This document shows positions 11,561 through 24,546 of a stretch of DNA of 64,000 nucleotides, in pieces; the first letter of the stretch is position 1; each line of letters begins with the position of its first letter. The notes beneath the pieces are model-generated. The model did not search any database and was not told the origin of the DNA. It worked only from the letters and a program-made list of their open reading frames with translations. A program made the position numbers and the translations under genes. The DNA comes from Promicromonospora iranensis (GTDB lineage Bacteria; Actinomycetota; Actinomycetes; Actinomycetales; Cellulomonadaceae). The DNA is taken from positions 78,327 through 142,326 of the forward strand of contig NZ_JAJQMN010000010.1 of NCBI RefSeq assembly GCF_028994775.1, given 5' to 3'.

Positions 11561-12274
11561 GTGAGTGTGCCTGTACAGCCCGTGCTCGACGCCACCGACC
11601 CGCAGACCTGGGGCCCAGCGATCGACGAGGCAGTGAATGCGATCTCCCGTGGCGGGCTCGTGGTCCTGCCCACCGACACCGTGTACGGCATCGGTGCCGA
11701 CGCGTTCGACGAGGCCGCGGTAGCCGCGCTCCTCGCGGCCAAGGGGCGCGGCCGGCAGATGCCGCCGCCGGTCCTGGTGGGTGAGGTGGCGACCCTCGAC
11801 GGCCTGGCCACAGACGTGCCCGACGAGGCCCGCAAGCTCGTCGAGGCGTTCTGGCCGGGCGGTTTCACGATCATCCTGCGCGCGCAGCCGTCGCTGCAGT
11901 GGGACCTCGGTGACACCGGCGGCACCGTCGCCCTGCGGATGCCGGACCACCCCGCGGCGCTCGCCCTGCTCAAGCGCACCGGCCCGCTGGCCGTCTCCAG
12001 CGCGAACAAGTCGGGCAGCCCGGCCGCGCAGGACGTGGCGGACGCCGAGCGTCAGCTCGGCGACTCGGTGGCCGTCTACCTCGACGGTGGCGAGGCGCCG
12101 GGCGGCGTCGCCTCCACCATCGTGGACGCGACGGGTCCGACGCTGCGCGTCGTCCGCGAGGGCGCCGTGTCGCTCGAGGCGCTGCGCGAGGTGGCCGACG
12201 TCGAAGGAACCCGGACGTCGCCCGAGGACGACCCGAGCGATCTCCCGGCCGGTGCCGCGGAGGACGACGAGTGA
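11561..12274 (+). CDS. tsaC: L-threonylcarbamoyladenylate synthase (Sua5/YrdC family)
   Basis: The enzyme makes threonylcarbamoyl-AMP from threonine, bicarbonate and ATP, the first step of t6A37 modification in tRNAs reading ANN codons. The YrdC core has the basic-pocket motif PTDTVYGIGADA and the SSANKSGSPA motif. There is no C-terminal Sua5 domain; instead an acidic Asp/Glu tail ends the protein (237 residues). A TTG at 11555 is also in frame, but the GTG at 11561 is preferred. No ribosome binding site is visible, so the mRNA may be leaderless. Its stop overlaps the next gene as GTGA. Confidence 0.93.
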   Translation: MSVPVQPVLDATDPQTWGPAIDEAVNAISRGGLVVLPTDTVYGIGADAFDEAAVAALLAAKGRGRQMPPPVLVGEVATLDGLATDVPDEARKLVEAFWPGGFTIILRAQPSLQWDLGDTGGTVALRMPDHPAALALLKRTGPLAVSSANKSGSPAAQDVADAERQLGDSVAVYLDGGEAPGGVASTIVDATGPTLRVVREGAVSLEALREVADVEGTRTSPEDDPSDLPAGAAEDDE

Positions 12275-13515
12275 GGGTGTACCTGCTCCTGATGCTCGTG
12301 GCCGCCGCGGTCACGTTCCTGACCACGCCGTTCGCCCGCTGGGTGGCGCTCAAGACCTCGGCGATCTCCGCCGTCCGGGCGCGCGACGTGCACTCGGTGC
12401 CGACGCCGCGCCTCGGTGGGCTGGCGATGCTGATCGGCATCATCGTGCCGGTCCTGCTGGCCTCCCAGATGCCGTTCCTGTCCGGCGTGTTCAGGGATCC
12501 CCAGGCGTGGGGCATCGTGGGCGGGGCCGCCATCGTGTGCGCGCTCGGCTGGGCCGACGACAAGTGGGACCTCGACTGGATCACGAAGCTCGCCGGCCAG
12601 GTGCTGGCCGCCGGCTTCATGGCGCTGCAGGGCGTCCAGCTCATCACGATGCCGATCGCGGGCGTGACCATCACGTCGTCGCGCATGTCGCTCGTGGTGA
12701 CCGTGCTGATCATCGTGATCGCGATGAACGCCGTGAACTTCGTGGACGGCCTCGACGGGCTGGCCGCCGGCATCGTCGCCATCGGCGGCACCGCGTTCTT
12801 CCTCTACACCTACGGGCTCACCCAGCAGGTGTCGGCGGACAACTACGCCAGCCTCGCGTCGCTCATGCTCGCCGTGATGGTGGGCGTGTGCGTCGGGTTC
12901 CTGCCCCACAACTTCCATCCCGCGCACATCTTCATGGGGGACGCCGGGTCGATGCTGATCGGGCTCGTGATGGCGGGCGCCGCGATCAGCGTGACCGGCA
13001 ACATCCCGCCGGGCGTCATGTCCGGCGCCCAGGCCCTGCCCGCGTTCATCCCGCTGCTGCTGCCGGTCGCGGTGCTCATGCTGCCGCTGCTCGACATGGG
13101 CCTGGCGGTGATCCGGCGGCTGGCCGCCGGCAAGTCGCCCATGGCCCCCGACCGCATGCACCTGCACCACCGCATGCTCGCCCTCGGCCACTCCCACCGC
13201 CGTGCCGTGGTGATCCTGTACGTGTGGACCGCCGTGTTCGCCTTCAGCGCCGCGGCGCTCGTGCAGTGGGACTGGGAGATCGTGCTGATCTGGACCACCG
13301 TGTTCGTCGTGCTCGCGCTGCTGGCCACCCTGGGCCCGCTGCGGCACCGCGGCCGCTTCCTGGACGACGACGTCGCCGCGCTCTCCGGCCAGACACCGAG
13401 GGTCCCCGCCACGGTCGGGGCCGGTGTGGCGGAGCCGCGCGTCGTCCCGCAGGGCGCCCGCCCGAGCGCTGCTCACCTGAGCTCTGCGCCCAAGACCAAG
13501 GAGACCATCGAATGA
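12271..13515 (+). CDS. wecA: Undecaprenyl/decaprenyl-phosphate GlcNAc-1-phosphate transferase
   Basis: This integral membrane enzyme transfers GlcNAc-1-phosphate from UDP-GlcNAc to a polyprenyl phosphate, the first step of arabinogalactan or teichoic/teichuronic-type wall polymers in actinobacteria. Motifs of the MraY/WecA superfamily are all present: DDKWDLDW, AMNAVNFVDGLDGLAAG, IFMGDAGSM and the HLHHR loop. About ten to eleven transmembrane helices are visible over 414 residues. The start overlaps the tsaC stop (GTGA) and the stop overlaps the AtpI-like gene (ATGA). This placement just before the atp operon is conserved in actinobacteria. Confidence 0.93.
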   Translation: MRVYLLLMLVAAAVTFLTTPFARWVALKTSAISAVRARDVHSVPTPRLGGLAMLIGIIVPVLLASQMPFLSGVFRDPQAWGIVGGAAIVCALGWADDKWDLDWITKLAGQVLAAGFMALQGVQLITMPIAGVTITSSRMSLVVTVLIIVIAMNAVNFVDGLDGLAAGIVAIGGTAFFLYTYGLTQQVSADNYASLASLMLAVMVGVCVGFLPHNFHPAHIFMGDAGSMLIGLVMAGAAISVTGNIPPGVMSGAQALPAFIPLLLPVAVLMLPLLDMGLAVIRRLAAGKSPMAPDRMHLHHRMLALGHSHRRAVVILYVWTAVFAFSAAALVQWDWEIVLIWTTVFVVLALLATLGPLRHRGRFLDDDVAALSGQTPRVPATVGAGVAEPRVVPQGARPSAAHLSSAPKTKETIE

Positions 13516-13970
13516 CCGAGCAGAACCCGACCGCGCCGCAGCCTGCCGGCGAGAGCTTTGCCGCCGAGCGTGCCGTGCTGCGCGTCGCCGGGCGGGACGG
13601 CCTCCTGCTGGTGGCCGGCCTGGCGGTCCTGGGCTCGATCGCCGGCTACCTGCTCGCCGGCCTGCCTGGCGTGTGGGGAGCCCTGGTCGGCGCCGCTCTC
13701 GCAGGGTTGTTCTGCGGGGGCACCGTCCTGTCCATGCTGTTCGCGGTGGGCAAGGGCCCGACGGCCACCGGTGCGATCGTGATGGGCGGCTGGCTCATCA
13801 AGATCGCCGTGCTGATCGGCGTGCTGGCGGCGCTGGCCGGACTCGACTTCTACGACCGCTGGACGCTCATGGCGGTGGTGCTGGTCGGCGCCGTCGGCTC
13901 GGCGCTGCTTGACTATCGTGCGGTCAAGAGCGGCCAGGTCCCGTACGTCCGACCCGACGCAGAGGCCTGA
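13512..13970 (+). CDS. AtpI-like membrane protein
   Basis: A 152-residue protein with four predicted membrane segments (about residues 30-50, 55-78, 88-108 and 115-133) sits directly before atpB. AtpI-type proteins at this position help assemble the c-ring of ATP synthase; sequence similarity between them is weak, so the call rests mainly on position, size and topology. The ATG overlaps the wecA stop as ATGA. Confidence 0.7.
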   Translation: MTEQNPTAPQPAGESFAAERAVLRVAGRDGLLLVAGLAVLGSIAGYLLAGLPGVWGALVGAALAGLFCGGTVLSMLFAVGKGPTATGAIVMGGWLIKIAVLIGVLAALAGLDFYDRWTLMAVVLVGAVGSALLDYRAVKSGQVPYVRPDAEA

Positions 13971-14041
13971 CCCGTCCCGGTGTCCTGGTGCGGTACGCGC
14001 GCCAGGTTGCGCATTACGTCACAAGGGGCTGTGTTATGCGG

Positions 14042-14073
14042 TTCCACGGCCAAAACCACGTGGGATATAGGTT
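14042..14073 (+). promoter_or_regulatory. Candidate promoter of the atp operon
   Basis: TTCCAC at 14042-14047 and TATAGG at 14066-14071 are 18 bp apart and resemble -35 and -10 boxes; TAGGTT at 14068-14073 is an alternative -10. A second weaker pair, TTGCGC (14007-14012) and TGTTAT (14032-14037), lies upstream with a 19-bp spacer. Local AT content is higher than in the surrounding DNA. No experimental support. Confidence 0.4.
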
Positions 14074-14106
14074 AGGCTTACGCCGAATCCATGACGGCCA
14101 GGCCCG

Positions 14107-15936
<1,830 letters not shown>

Positions 15937-15937
<1 letters not shown>

Positions 15938-16749
15938 TGCGGGGATCGAGCGGGGCATCGCTGACGGCGGCGCAGGAGCGCTTCGAGCCGGTGCTGCGCG
16001 CCGCAGGTACGGACGCTCTGGCCCTGGGTGAGCAGCTGCTCACCCTGGTGTCGGCGCTGGACGACTCCGCTGCGCTGCGCCGCTCGCTCGCCGACCCCTC
16101 GCGCGAGGGTGAGGCCAAGGCCGGCCTGGTGGCCGACCTGCTGAGCGGTTTCGACGAGCGTGTGGTCGACCTGGTCTCCGGCCTGGTCCGGTCCCGCTGG
16201 GCGAGCGACGCGGACCTGGCCGACGCCGTCGAGCGTCTCGGTGTGGACGCCGTCCTGGCGTCCGCCGAGGCGCGCGGGTCGCTCGAGACCGTGGAGGACG
16301 AGCTCTTCCGGGTCAGCCGAGGGCTCGACGGTCAGCGCGAGGCCAAGCAGGTTCTCTCGGACGCCTCGACGGCTCCCGAGCGCCGTGTGGCGCTCGTGGA
16401 CTCGCTGGTGGGCGGCAAGGTAGACGTGGTGACGCAGCGTCTGGCGCAGCGGGCGACGTCCGCACTGCGGGGCCGTCGCTTCGTGCAGACGATCGGGTGG
16501 TTCGGCGACGTCGCTGCAGAGCGTCGCAAGCGTCTTGTCGCCGCAGTGACGAGCGCGACAGTGCTCACGCGCGAGCAGGAGCAGCGCCTCGGTGCGCTGC
16601 TCGAGCGTTCGTACGGGAAGCCTGTGCAGCTGAACGTCACCGTGGACCCGGCAATCGTCGGGGGCATGCGCATCCAGGTCGGCGCGGACGTCGTCGACTC
16701 CACCGTCCTGTCGCGCCTTGCGGACGCATCGCGTCGGCTGGCCGGCTGA
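15937..16749 (+). CDS. atpH: ATP synthase F1 subunit delta
   Basis: Delta (OSCP) joins the b stalk to the top of the alpha/beta hexamer. The C-terminal motif around VDPAIVGGMRIQVGADVVDSTV is characteristic. At 270 residues it is longer than the roughly 180 of E. coli, as is usual in actinobacteria, because of an extended N-terminal half. The ATG at 15937 is chosen over the GTG at 15934 because AAGGAGG (15926-15932) is better spaced for it; both overlap the atpF stop. Confidence 0.93.
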
Positions 16750-16805
16750 ACACGTGAACATGAACCTTCCGCCGCGGCTTTCGCGGCCACGACAGGAGAA
16801 GAGCA

Positions 16806-18434
16806 ATGGCTGAGCTGACGATCCGGCCGGACGAGGTCCGGGCCGCACTGGACAGCTTCGTGAAGTCCTACGAGCCCCAGGAAGCGGTCGCCGAGGAGGT
16901 GGGCCGCGTCGCGTACGCAGCGGACGGCATCGCCCGCGTCGAGGGCCTCCCGGGTGTGATGGCCAACGAGCTGCTGCGCTTCGAGGACGGCACGCTCGGA
17001 CTCGCGCAGAACCTGGACGTCCGCGAGATCGGTGTGGTCGTCCTCGGCGAGTTCACCGGCATCGAGGAGGGCCAGGAGGTCCGCCGTACCGGTGAGGTGC
17101 TGTCGGTCCCCGTGGGCGAGGGTTACCTCGGCCGTGTGGTCGACCCGCTGGGTACCCCCATCGACGGCCTCGGTGCTATCGAGACGGAGGGCACCCGTGC
17201 CCTTGAGCTGCAGGCGCCCGGCGTCATGCAGCGCAAGTCGGTGCACGAGCCGCTGCAGACCGGCATCAAGGCGATCGACTCGATGATCCCGATCGGCCGT
17301 GGTCAGCGTCAGCTGATCATCGGTGACCGCCAGACGGGCAAGACGGCGATCGCGGTCGACACGATCATCAACCAGAAGGCGAACTGGGAGACCGGGGACC
17401 CGAAGCAGCAGGTGCGCTGCATCTACGTCGCCATCGGCCAGAAGGGTTCGACCATCGCCGCCGTGCGTGGCGCCCTCGAGGAGGCCGGTGCGCTCGAGTA
17501 CACGACGATCGTCGCGGCTCCGGCGTCCGACCCGGCAGGCTTCAAGTACCTCGCGCCGTACACCGGCTCGGCCATCGGCCAGCACTGGATGTACCAGGGC
17601 AAGCACGTCCTGGTCATCTTCGACGACCTGTCGAAGCAGGCCGAGGCCTACCGTGCCGTGTCGCTGCTGCTGCGCCGCCCGCCGGGCCGCGAGGCCTACC
17701 CGGGTGACGTCTTCTACCTGCACTCCCGTCTGCTCGAGCGTTGTGCGAAGCTCTCGGACGAGCTGGGCGCGGGCTCGATGACCGGTCTGCCGATCATCGA
17801 GACGAAGGCGAACGACGTCTCGGCGTACATCCCGACGAACGTCATCTCCATCACGGACGGCCAGATCTTCCTGCAGTCCGATCTGTTCAACGCCGACCAG
17901 CGTCCCGCCGTGGACGTCGGTATCTCGGTCTCCCGAGTCGGTGGTGACGCGCAGATCAAGGCCATGAAGAAGGTCTCCGGCACGCTCAAGCTGGAGCTGG
18001 CGCAGTTCCGCTCGCTCGAGGCGTTCGCGATGTTCGCGTCCGACCTCGACGCGGCGTCCCGCGCGCAGCTGCAGCGCGGTGCCGTCCTGACGGAGCTGCT
18101 CAAGCAGCCCCAGTACTCGCCGTTCGCGGTCGAGGACCAGGTCGCGTCCGTGTGGGCCGGTACCAAGGGCAAGCTCGACGACGTCGCGGTCGAGGACGTC
18201 AAGCGGTTCGAGTCCGAGCTGCTGGACCACCTGCGCCGCAAGACCGACGTCCTGGAGACGATCCTCAAGTCCGGCAAGCTGGAGTCCGACACGGAGGAGG
18301 CGCTGAGCGCCGCCGTGGACGACTTCCGGGCGGGCTTCCAGAAGAGCGACGGCACGCCGCTCGTCGGTGGCAGCACCGAGGACGGCCCCGTCGACGTCGA
18401 GCAGGCGCAGATCGTCGTCAAGAAGAAGGCCTGA
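16806..18434 (+). CDS. atpA: ATP synthase F1 subunit alpha
   Basis: Alpha is the non-catalytic nucleotide-binding subunit of the F1 hexamer. The Walker A motif [13 protein letters not shown] (Lys at about 179), the [15 protein letters not shown] stretch and the alpha/beta signature around [17 protein letters not shown] are all present over 542 residues. A ribosome binding site AGGAGAAG precedes the ATG. It lies 56 bp after atpH. Confidence 0.98.
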   Translation: MAELTIRPDEVRAALDSFVKSYEPQEAVAEEVGRVAYAADGIARVEGLPGVMANELLRFEDGTLGLAQNLDVREIGVVVLGEFTGIEEGQEVRRTGEVLSVPVGEGYLGRVVDPLGTPIDGLGAIETEGTRALELQAPGVMQRKSVHEPLQTGIKAIDSMIPIGRGQRQLIIGDRQTGKTAIAVDTIINQKANWETGDPKQQVRCIYVAIGQKGSTIAAVRGALEEAGALEYTTIVAAPASDPAGFKYLAPYTGSAIGQHWMYQGKHVLVIFDDLSKQAEAYRAVSLLLRRPPGREAYPGDVFYLHSRLLERCAKLSDELGAGSMTGLPIIETKANDVSAYIPTNVISITDGQIFLQSDLFNADQRPAVDVGISVSRVGGDAQIKAMKKVSGTLKLELAQFRSLEAFAMFASDLDAASRAQLQRGAVLTELLKQPQYSPFAVEDQVASVWAGTKGKLDDVAVEDVKRFESELLDHLRRKTDVLETILKSGKLESDTEEALSAAVDDFRAGFQKSDGTPLVGGSTEDGPVDVEQAQIVVKKKA

Positions 18435-18437
18435 CCC

Positions 18438-19331
18438 GTGGCCGGTGGAGCTCAGCGCATCTACAAGGCGCGGATCAAGTCGACGCAGTCGCTGAAGAAG
18501 ATCTTCCGCGCGCGTGAGCTGATCGCCGCTTCCCGCATCGGCAAGGCTCGCGCGGCGGCAGCGGCGGCGGCGCCGTACGCACAGGCGATCACCCGTGCGG
18601 TGTCGGCTGTCGCGTCGCACACGGACATCGACCACCCGCTCACGCAGGAGGAGGGCGGCAACCGCGCAGCGGTGCTCGTCGTCTCCTCCGACGCGGGCAT
18701 GGCCGGCTCCTACCCGATGGCGATCGTCCGTGAGGCCGAGAAGCTTGTCGGGCAGCTGACGGCCGAGGGCAAGGAGGTCGTGCTCTACGTGGCTGGCCGC
18801 CGCGCGGTCGCGTACTACACGTTCCGTGGGCGGGAGATCGCCAAGAGCTGGTCGTACGGTTCGGAGAAGCCGACGCCCGAGGCGGCGCAGGACATCGCCG
18901 AGACGCTCCTCGAGGTGTTCCTCGCGGAGGAGTCCGACGGCGGTGTCAGCGAGATGCACGTGGTCTCCACGCTGTTCGTCAACATGGTGACGCAGCGGGC
19001 CCGGGTGGTGCGCATGCTGCCGCTCGAGGTGGTCGAGGGCGTGTCCGAGGCCGACGAGCACGAGGCCCTGCCGCTCTACGACTTCGAGCCGTCGCCCGAG
19101 GCCGTGCTGGACGAGCTGCTCCCGCGGTACGTGCAGCAGCGCATCTACGCGATGCTGCTCGACGCCGCCGCGTCCGAGCTCGCCGCGCGTCAGCGGGCCA
19201 TGCACACGGCGACCGAGAACGCCGAGGACCTGATCCGCACGTACACCCGACTGGCCAACCAGGCACGTCAGGCGGACATCACCCAGGAGATCAGCGAGAT
19301 CGTCTCCGGTGCCGACGCCCTGGCGTCCTGA
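18438..19331 (+). CDS. atpG: ATP synthase F1 subunit gamma
   Basis: Gamma is the central rotor shaft inside the hexamer. The long N-terminal helix ([27 protein letters not shown]) and C-terminal helix ([22 protein letters not shown]) that form the coiled coil are clear. It has 297 residues. The [11 protein letters not shown] segment corresponds to the family's SDRGLCGG-type motif with replaced residues, a common actinobacterial variation. The GTG start is 3 bp after atpA. Confidence 0.96.
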   Translation: MAGGAQRIYKARIKSTQSLKKIFRARELIAASRIGKARAAAAAAAPYAQAITRAVSAVASHTDIDHPLTQEEGGNRAAVLVVSSDAGMAGSYPMAIVREAEKLVGQLTAEGKEVVLYVAGRRAVAYYTFRGREIAKSWSYGSEKPTPEAAQDIAETLLEVFLAEESDGGVSEMHVVSTLFVNMVTQRARVVRMLPLEVVEGVSEADEHEALPLYDFEPSPEAVLDELLPRYVQQRIYAMLLDAAASELAARQRAMHTATENAEDLIRTYTRLANQARQADITQEISEIVSGADALAS

Positions 19332-20864
<1,533 letters not shown>

Positions 20865-20888
20865 CGCCTCGGACACCTCCCCCCCGTG

Positions 20889-20947
20889 CGTGATGCCGCC
20901 CCGCTGGGCATGCCAGAATCAGGCAACCCGGCAGGGGCGGCATCACG
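20889..20947 (+). promoter_or_regulatory. Stable inverted repeat between atpD and atpC
   Basis: CGTGATGCCGCCCC (20889-20902) is perfectly complementary to GGGGCGGCATCACG (20934-20947), with a 31-bp loop. The hairpin sits in the 107-bp gap and ends about 25 bp before the atpC start. It has no T-tract, so it is more likely an RNA stabilising or processing element, or a partial terminator that lowers epsilon synthesis, than a full stop. Confidence 0.65.
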
Positions 20948-20971
20948 CCCGCTACATCGGAAGGAGCTCTC

Positions 20972-21232
20972 GTGGCAGAGCTGAGCGTGGACCTCGTGTC
21001 CCGGGACCGTAAGGTCTGGAGCGGTGCGGCGACCCAGGTGAGCGCGCCGTCCGCGGACGGCCAGATCGGCATCCTGGCGAACCACACGCCGCTGCTGGCT
21101 GTGCTTCGCCCCGGCGTGATCAAGGTCGACACGGCTTCGGGTCCGGCCGTCGAGGCGCAGGTCACCGGCGGTTTCGTGTCCGTTGACAACAACCTCGTCA
21201 CCCTTGTGGTCGACGAGATCTCCCTGGTCTGA
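20972..21232 (+). CDS. atpC: ATP synthase F1 subunit epsilon
   Basis: Epsilon is the small rotor subunit that couples gamma to the c-ring. This 86-residue protein contains the N-terminal beta-sandwich (LSVDLVSRDRKVWSGAATQV, GQIGILANHTPLLAVLRPG) but lacks the C-terminal two-helix inhibitory domain, as is common in actinobacteria. The GTG start follows AAGGAGCT. It is the last ATP synthase gene. Confidence 0.95.
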   Translation: MAELSVDLVSRDRKVWSGAATQVSAPSADGQIGILANHTPLLAVLRPGVIKVDTASGPAVEAQVTGGFVSVDNNLVTLVVDEISLV

Positions 21233-21244
21233 GGGAGAGCGCGA

Positions 21245-21670
21245 GTGCCGGGCGTCATCTGGATCGCGATAGCGGTGCTCGGCGCGCTCGCGCTTGTGCT
21301 CGCGGCGGGTATCTCCCGACTGCGGACACTCTCTCGCAGAGTGGGTTCGTTCAACTGCAATGCCCGGCCGACCGGTAACCCCGAGGGTTCCTGGACGCCG
21401 GGCATCGCCCAGTACGCGGTGGGCCGGATCGAGTGGTGGCGGTGCTGGTCGCTGTCACCCCGTCCGGCCCGCACGTGGTACCGGGAGCGGCTGGTCGTCA
21501 CCGGCCGCACCCCGCTGGACCCGGACGAGCGTGGTCAGGGTGACCACTACCTCGTCCAGTGCCGGTACGACGGGCTCGACTTCGAGCTCGATCTCGCCGC
21601 CGGCGACTACTTCGGCCTCGCCTCCTGGCTCGAGGCCGCCCCTCCCGGACGACAGGATCTGGTTCTCTGA
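21245..21670 (+). CDS. DUF2550 single-span membrane protein
   Basis: A 141-residue protein with one N-terminal membrane helix (residues 3-22) and a soluble domain containing the Trp-rich [11 protein letters not shown] and the [13 protein letters not shown] segment. DUF2550 proteins occur almost only in actinobacteria, normally between atpC and nucS, exactly as here; their role is unknown. It starts 12 bp after atpC behind AGGGAGAG and overlaps nucS in TGATG. Confidence 0.85.
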   Translation: MPGVIWIAIAVLGALALVLAAGISRLRTLSRRVGSFNCNARPTGNPEGSWTPGIAQYAVGRIEWWRCWSLSPRPARTWYRERLVVTGRTPLDPDERGQGDHYLVQCRYDGLDFELDLAAGDYFGLASWLEAAPPGRQDLVL

Positions 21671-22365
21671 TGCGGCTGGTCGTGGCCGACTGCTCCGCCC
21701 TCTACACGGGCCGCCTGACCGCGATGCTCCCGCCGGCTACCCGGCTGCTCGTGGTCAAGGCTGACGGAAGCGTGCTGATTCACTCCGACGGCGGCTCGTA
21801 CAAGCCGCTGAACTGGATGAGCCCGCCGTGCACGCTCGCCGTGCGCGCGCCGTCCGAGGAGGCCGCCGCGCGCGGCGTCACCGAGGTGTGGACGGTGCAG
21901 CACGCCAAGTCGGACGACCGGCTCGAGGTCGAGCTGTTCACGGTGCACCACGACTCCGCGCACGATCTGGGCATCGACCCCGGCCTCGTGAAGGACGGCG
22001 TCGAGGCGCACCTGCAGGAGCTGCTCGCCGAGCAGATCGCCCTGCTGGGCGCCGGGCACACCCTGGTTCGCCGTGAGTACCCCACCGCCATCGGCCCCGT
22101 GGACATCCTCGCGCGGGACGGCTCGGGCTCCACGGTCGCCGTGGAGATCAAGCGCCGCGGCGACATCGACGGCGTCGAGCAGCTCACGCGGTACCTCGAG
22201 CTGCTGAACCGCGACCCGATGCTGGCACCCGTCCGCGGCGTGTACGCCGCCCAGGAGATCAAGCCGCAGGCTCGCGTGCTGGCCAAGGACCGCGGCATCG
22301 CGACGCTCCTGCTCGACTACGACGCGATGCGCGGCGTGGACGACCCGGAGTCCCGCCTCTTCTGA
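21670..22365 (+). CDS. nucS: Mismatch-specific endonuclease NucS/EndoMS
   Basis: NucS cuts both strands at mismatched bases and underlies the non-canonical mismatch repair of actinobacteria and some archaea that lack MutS/MutL. The C-terminal RecB-like nuclease core is visible: [23 protein letters not shown] contains the D-x(n)-ExK catalytic residues, followed by [11 protein letters not shown]. The N-terminal domain begins [15 protein letters not shown]. It has 231 residues, the normal length. The ATG overlaps the stop of the DUF2550 gene. Confidence 0.95.
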   Translation: MRLVVADCSALYTGRLTAMLPPATRLLVVKADGSVLIHSDGGSYKPLNWMSPPCTLAVRAPSEEAAARGVTEVWTVQHAKSDDRLEVELFTVHHDSAHDLGIDPGLVKDGVEAHLQELLAEQIALLGAGHTLVRREYPTAIGPVDILARDGSGSTVAVEIKRRGDIDGVEQLTRYLELLNRDPMLAPVRGVYAAQEIKPQARVLAKDRGIATLLLDYDAMRGVDDPESRLF

Positions 22366-22378
22366 CTCCGACGTCGCT

Positions 22379-22416
22379 GGTCGAGCTTGTCGAGACCGGT
22401 CCCGACAAGCTCGACC
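22379..22416. terminator. REP-like palindrome between convergent nucS and GH42 genes
   Basis: GGTCGAGCTTGTCG (22379-22392) is mirrored perfectly by CGACAAGCTCGACC (22403-22416) around a 10-bp loop. The GTCGAGCTTGTCGAGAC type of sequence is a dispersed repetitive element in many Micrococcales genomes (from memory, not searched). Placed between two converging genes, it could end transcription from both sides. Confidence 0.75.
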
Positions 22417-22444
22417 GACGGCGACCGACGGCGAGCAGTGCGGG

Positions 22445-24472
22445 CTACAGCGGCGTCACCGACCACGCGGCGTCGGGTGCCTCCCGGACGACGGCGTACC
22501 CGCCGGCGGGCAGCACGATGCCGTCGTCCGTCGGGGCGTCCGTGACGAGATCGTGGCCCGGACCGGCTACCCGGACCGGCCGGTCGCCGTGGTGCAGCAG
22601 GAAGAGGTACGTGGCCTCCGCGCCGCGACGGCGGATCGCCTCGACCCCGGTGCCGGCCGCCTCGGGGACCACGGCACGTACGTCGTGCTCCGCGAGCAGC
22701 GCCCCCACGAACCCGTCCCACGACTCCTGGACCATCCGCGTCGAGACGTACGTCGCGGCGCCGTCCCCGACACGGCGGCGCGTGACGGCCGGCAGGCCGG
22801 CGAGGGGCCCCTGGGCGTACGTGGCGACGACCTTCGCCTGGGGCGGGTCCATCCGCTCGGTCCACTGCTCGACGACGGACCCGTCGCTGAGCTCCTGCGT
22901 CTCGTCCGGTGCGAGGGGAAGATGCTCGGTGACCCGGACGCCCAGCAGGTCACGGAGCCGGCCGGGGTAGCCGCCGGGGACCACTCGCTGGTGCTCGTCC
23001 GCGACGCCGGTGAACCGCCCGACGACGAGGTGCCCACCGGACTCGACGTACCGGGTCAGCCACGCCACGGTGTCGGCGTCCAGTGCCATCAGGGTCGGCA
23101 CGAACAGCACCCGGTAGCGGCCGACGTCGGCGCCCGGGCGCGCGAAGTCGGCGGCGACCCCGGCGCGCCACAGGGCGCGGTGCGTCGCACGGACCTCGGT
23201 CGTGTAGTCGAGGTCGTCGTTCGGCAGGTGCGGCGTCTGGAGCGACCACCGGCCGTTGGCGTCCCACAGGATCGCGACGTCGGCCTCGACGACCGGCCCG
23301 TCCTGGGGCGGCTCCGCGATCTCCTGGAGCCGTCCGAGGAGCGCGCCCAGCTCGGCGACGCCCTCGTAGGTGCGGCTCTGCGGACCCGCGTGCGGCACCA
23401 TCGCGCTGTGCCACGTCTCCGAGCCGCCGGCCGATGCCCGCCACTGGAAGAACAGTGCGCCCTGGGAACCCCGGGCGACGTAGCCCAGGGAGTTGCGGAT
23501 CATCCGGTCGGGGTCCTTGAACGACTGCCGCGCACCGACCCGGATACCGGACGCGCTCTGCTCCATGAGCAACCACGGGCCGTCACCCCACGCACGGGTC
23601 AGGTCGGCGCCGTACGCGACCTGGGCCTCGCCGTCCGGGCCGGGTGTGTCGAGATAGTGGTCGACGGAGGCGAGGTCCAGCTGTTCGCTCCAGTCCCACT
23701 GGTTGAGGTGGTCCCAGGTCGGCTGCATGAAGTTCGTCGTGACCGGTGCCGTCGAGCCGGCCGTGCGGATCTCGTCCCGCTGCTCGGTGCACGCCGCGAG
23801 CATCTCGTCGGAGCAGAACCGCTTGAAGTCCACGGCGTGGGCCGGGTTGGCCAGGTACTGCGTGGTGCGCGGCGGCAGGATCTCTTCCCAGTCGTCGTAC
23901 CGCTGGGACCAGAACGCCGTGTACCAGGCGTCGTTGAGCGCCTCGAGCGAGGCGTACCGCCCCTGGAGCCAGCGGCGGAAGGCAGCCGCGGCGTGCGGGC
24001 CGTGGTCGATGGTGCCGTACTCGTTGTGCACGTGCCAGCCCCGCAGGTGCGGGTGGTCGCCGTACCGCTCGGCGAGGAACCGCGCGACGCGGCGTGCTGC
24101 CTGGCGGTAGGCGGGTGCGCTGATCGCGTACGTGTCGCGCGAGCCGTGGGAGACGTACGTCCCGTCGGCCCGCACCGGCAGGGCGTCCGGGTGCGCCCGG
24201 GTGAACCACGGCGGCGGGGACGCGGTGGGCGTCGCGAGGAAGAACCCGATGCCGTTCGTGTCGAGGAGCGCGACGACGTCGTCCAGCCAGCCCGGCTCGA
24301 ACTCTCCTTCGCGCGGCTCGAGCGCGGCCCACGAGAAGACCCCGATGGTCACGGTGTTCACGCCTGCCCGGCGCATCAGCGCCATGTCCTCGGCCCAGAC
24401 CTCGCGCGGCCACTGCTCGGGGTTGTAGTCGCCGCCGAAGAGCAGGCGGTCGGGTACGAAGGGAACCGTCAT
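22445..24472 (-). CDS. GH42 beta-galactosidase, intracellular
   Basis: The enzyme should remove terminal beta-D-galactose from oligosaccharides in the cytoplasm. GH42 hallmarks: N-terminal FGGDYNPEQWP, acid/base Glu151 in HVHNEYG, nucleophile Glu304 in LLMEQSASG, and the C-terminal Rossmann-like trimerisation domain with SGGHLVVGRFTG. The ATG at 24472 behind CGAGGAC is chosen; the frame is open 26 codons more but with no homology. It has 675 residues and no signal peptide. It is the last gene of a five-gene operon (binding protein, two permeases, aldo/keto reductase, this enzyme), 74 bp after the reductase. In context it may strip galactose from imported xyloglucan oligosaccharides or galactosides. 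Confidence 0.92.
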   Translation of the reverse strand: MTVPFVPDRLLFGGDYNPEQWPREVWAEDMALMRRAGVNTVTIGVFSWAALEPREGEFEPGWLDDVVALLDTNGIGFFLATPTASPPPWFTRAHPDALPVRADGTYVSHGSRDTYAISAPAYRQAARRVARFLAERYGDHPHLRGWHVHNEYGTIDHGPHAAAAFRRWLQGRYASLEALNDAWYTAFWSQRYDDWEEILPPRTTQYLANPAHAVDFKRFCSDEMLAACTEQRDEIRTAGSTAPVTTNFMQPTWDHLNQWDWSEQLDLASVDHYLDTPGPDGEAQVAYGADLTRAWGDGPWLLMEQSASGIRVGARQSFKDPDRMIRNSLGYVARGSQGALFFQWRASAGGSETWHSAMVPHAGPQSRTYEGVAELGALLGRLQEIAEPPQDGPVVEADVAILWDANGRWSLQTPHLPNDDLDYTTEVRATHRALWRAGVAADFARPGADVGRYRVLFVPTLMALDADTVAWLTRYVESGGHLVVGRFTGVADEHQRVVPGGYPGRLRDLLGVRVTEHLPLAPDETQELSDGSVVEQWTERMDPPQAKVVATYAQGPLAGLPAVTRRRVGDGAATYVSTRMVQESWDGFVGALLAEHDVRAVVPEAAGTGVEAIRRRGAEATYLFLLHHGDRPVRVAGPGHDLVTDAPTDDGIVLPAGGYAVVREAPDAAWSVTPL

Positions 24473-24546
24473 GGGTCGTCCTCGGGTCGGTGGTGGGTGG
24501 GACAGTCGAGCGAAGGGTGGGCGGCGGCTGCGGTCACCGGCCGAGC

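Noticed and set aside
22379-22416. Attachment site of an integrative element
   Set aside because: No integrase, excisionase or tRNA is nearby; the repeat is better explained as a REP-like terminator.
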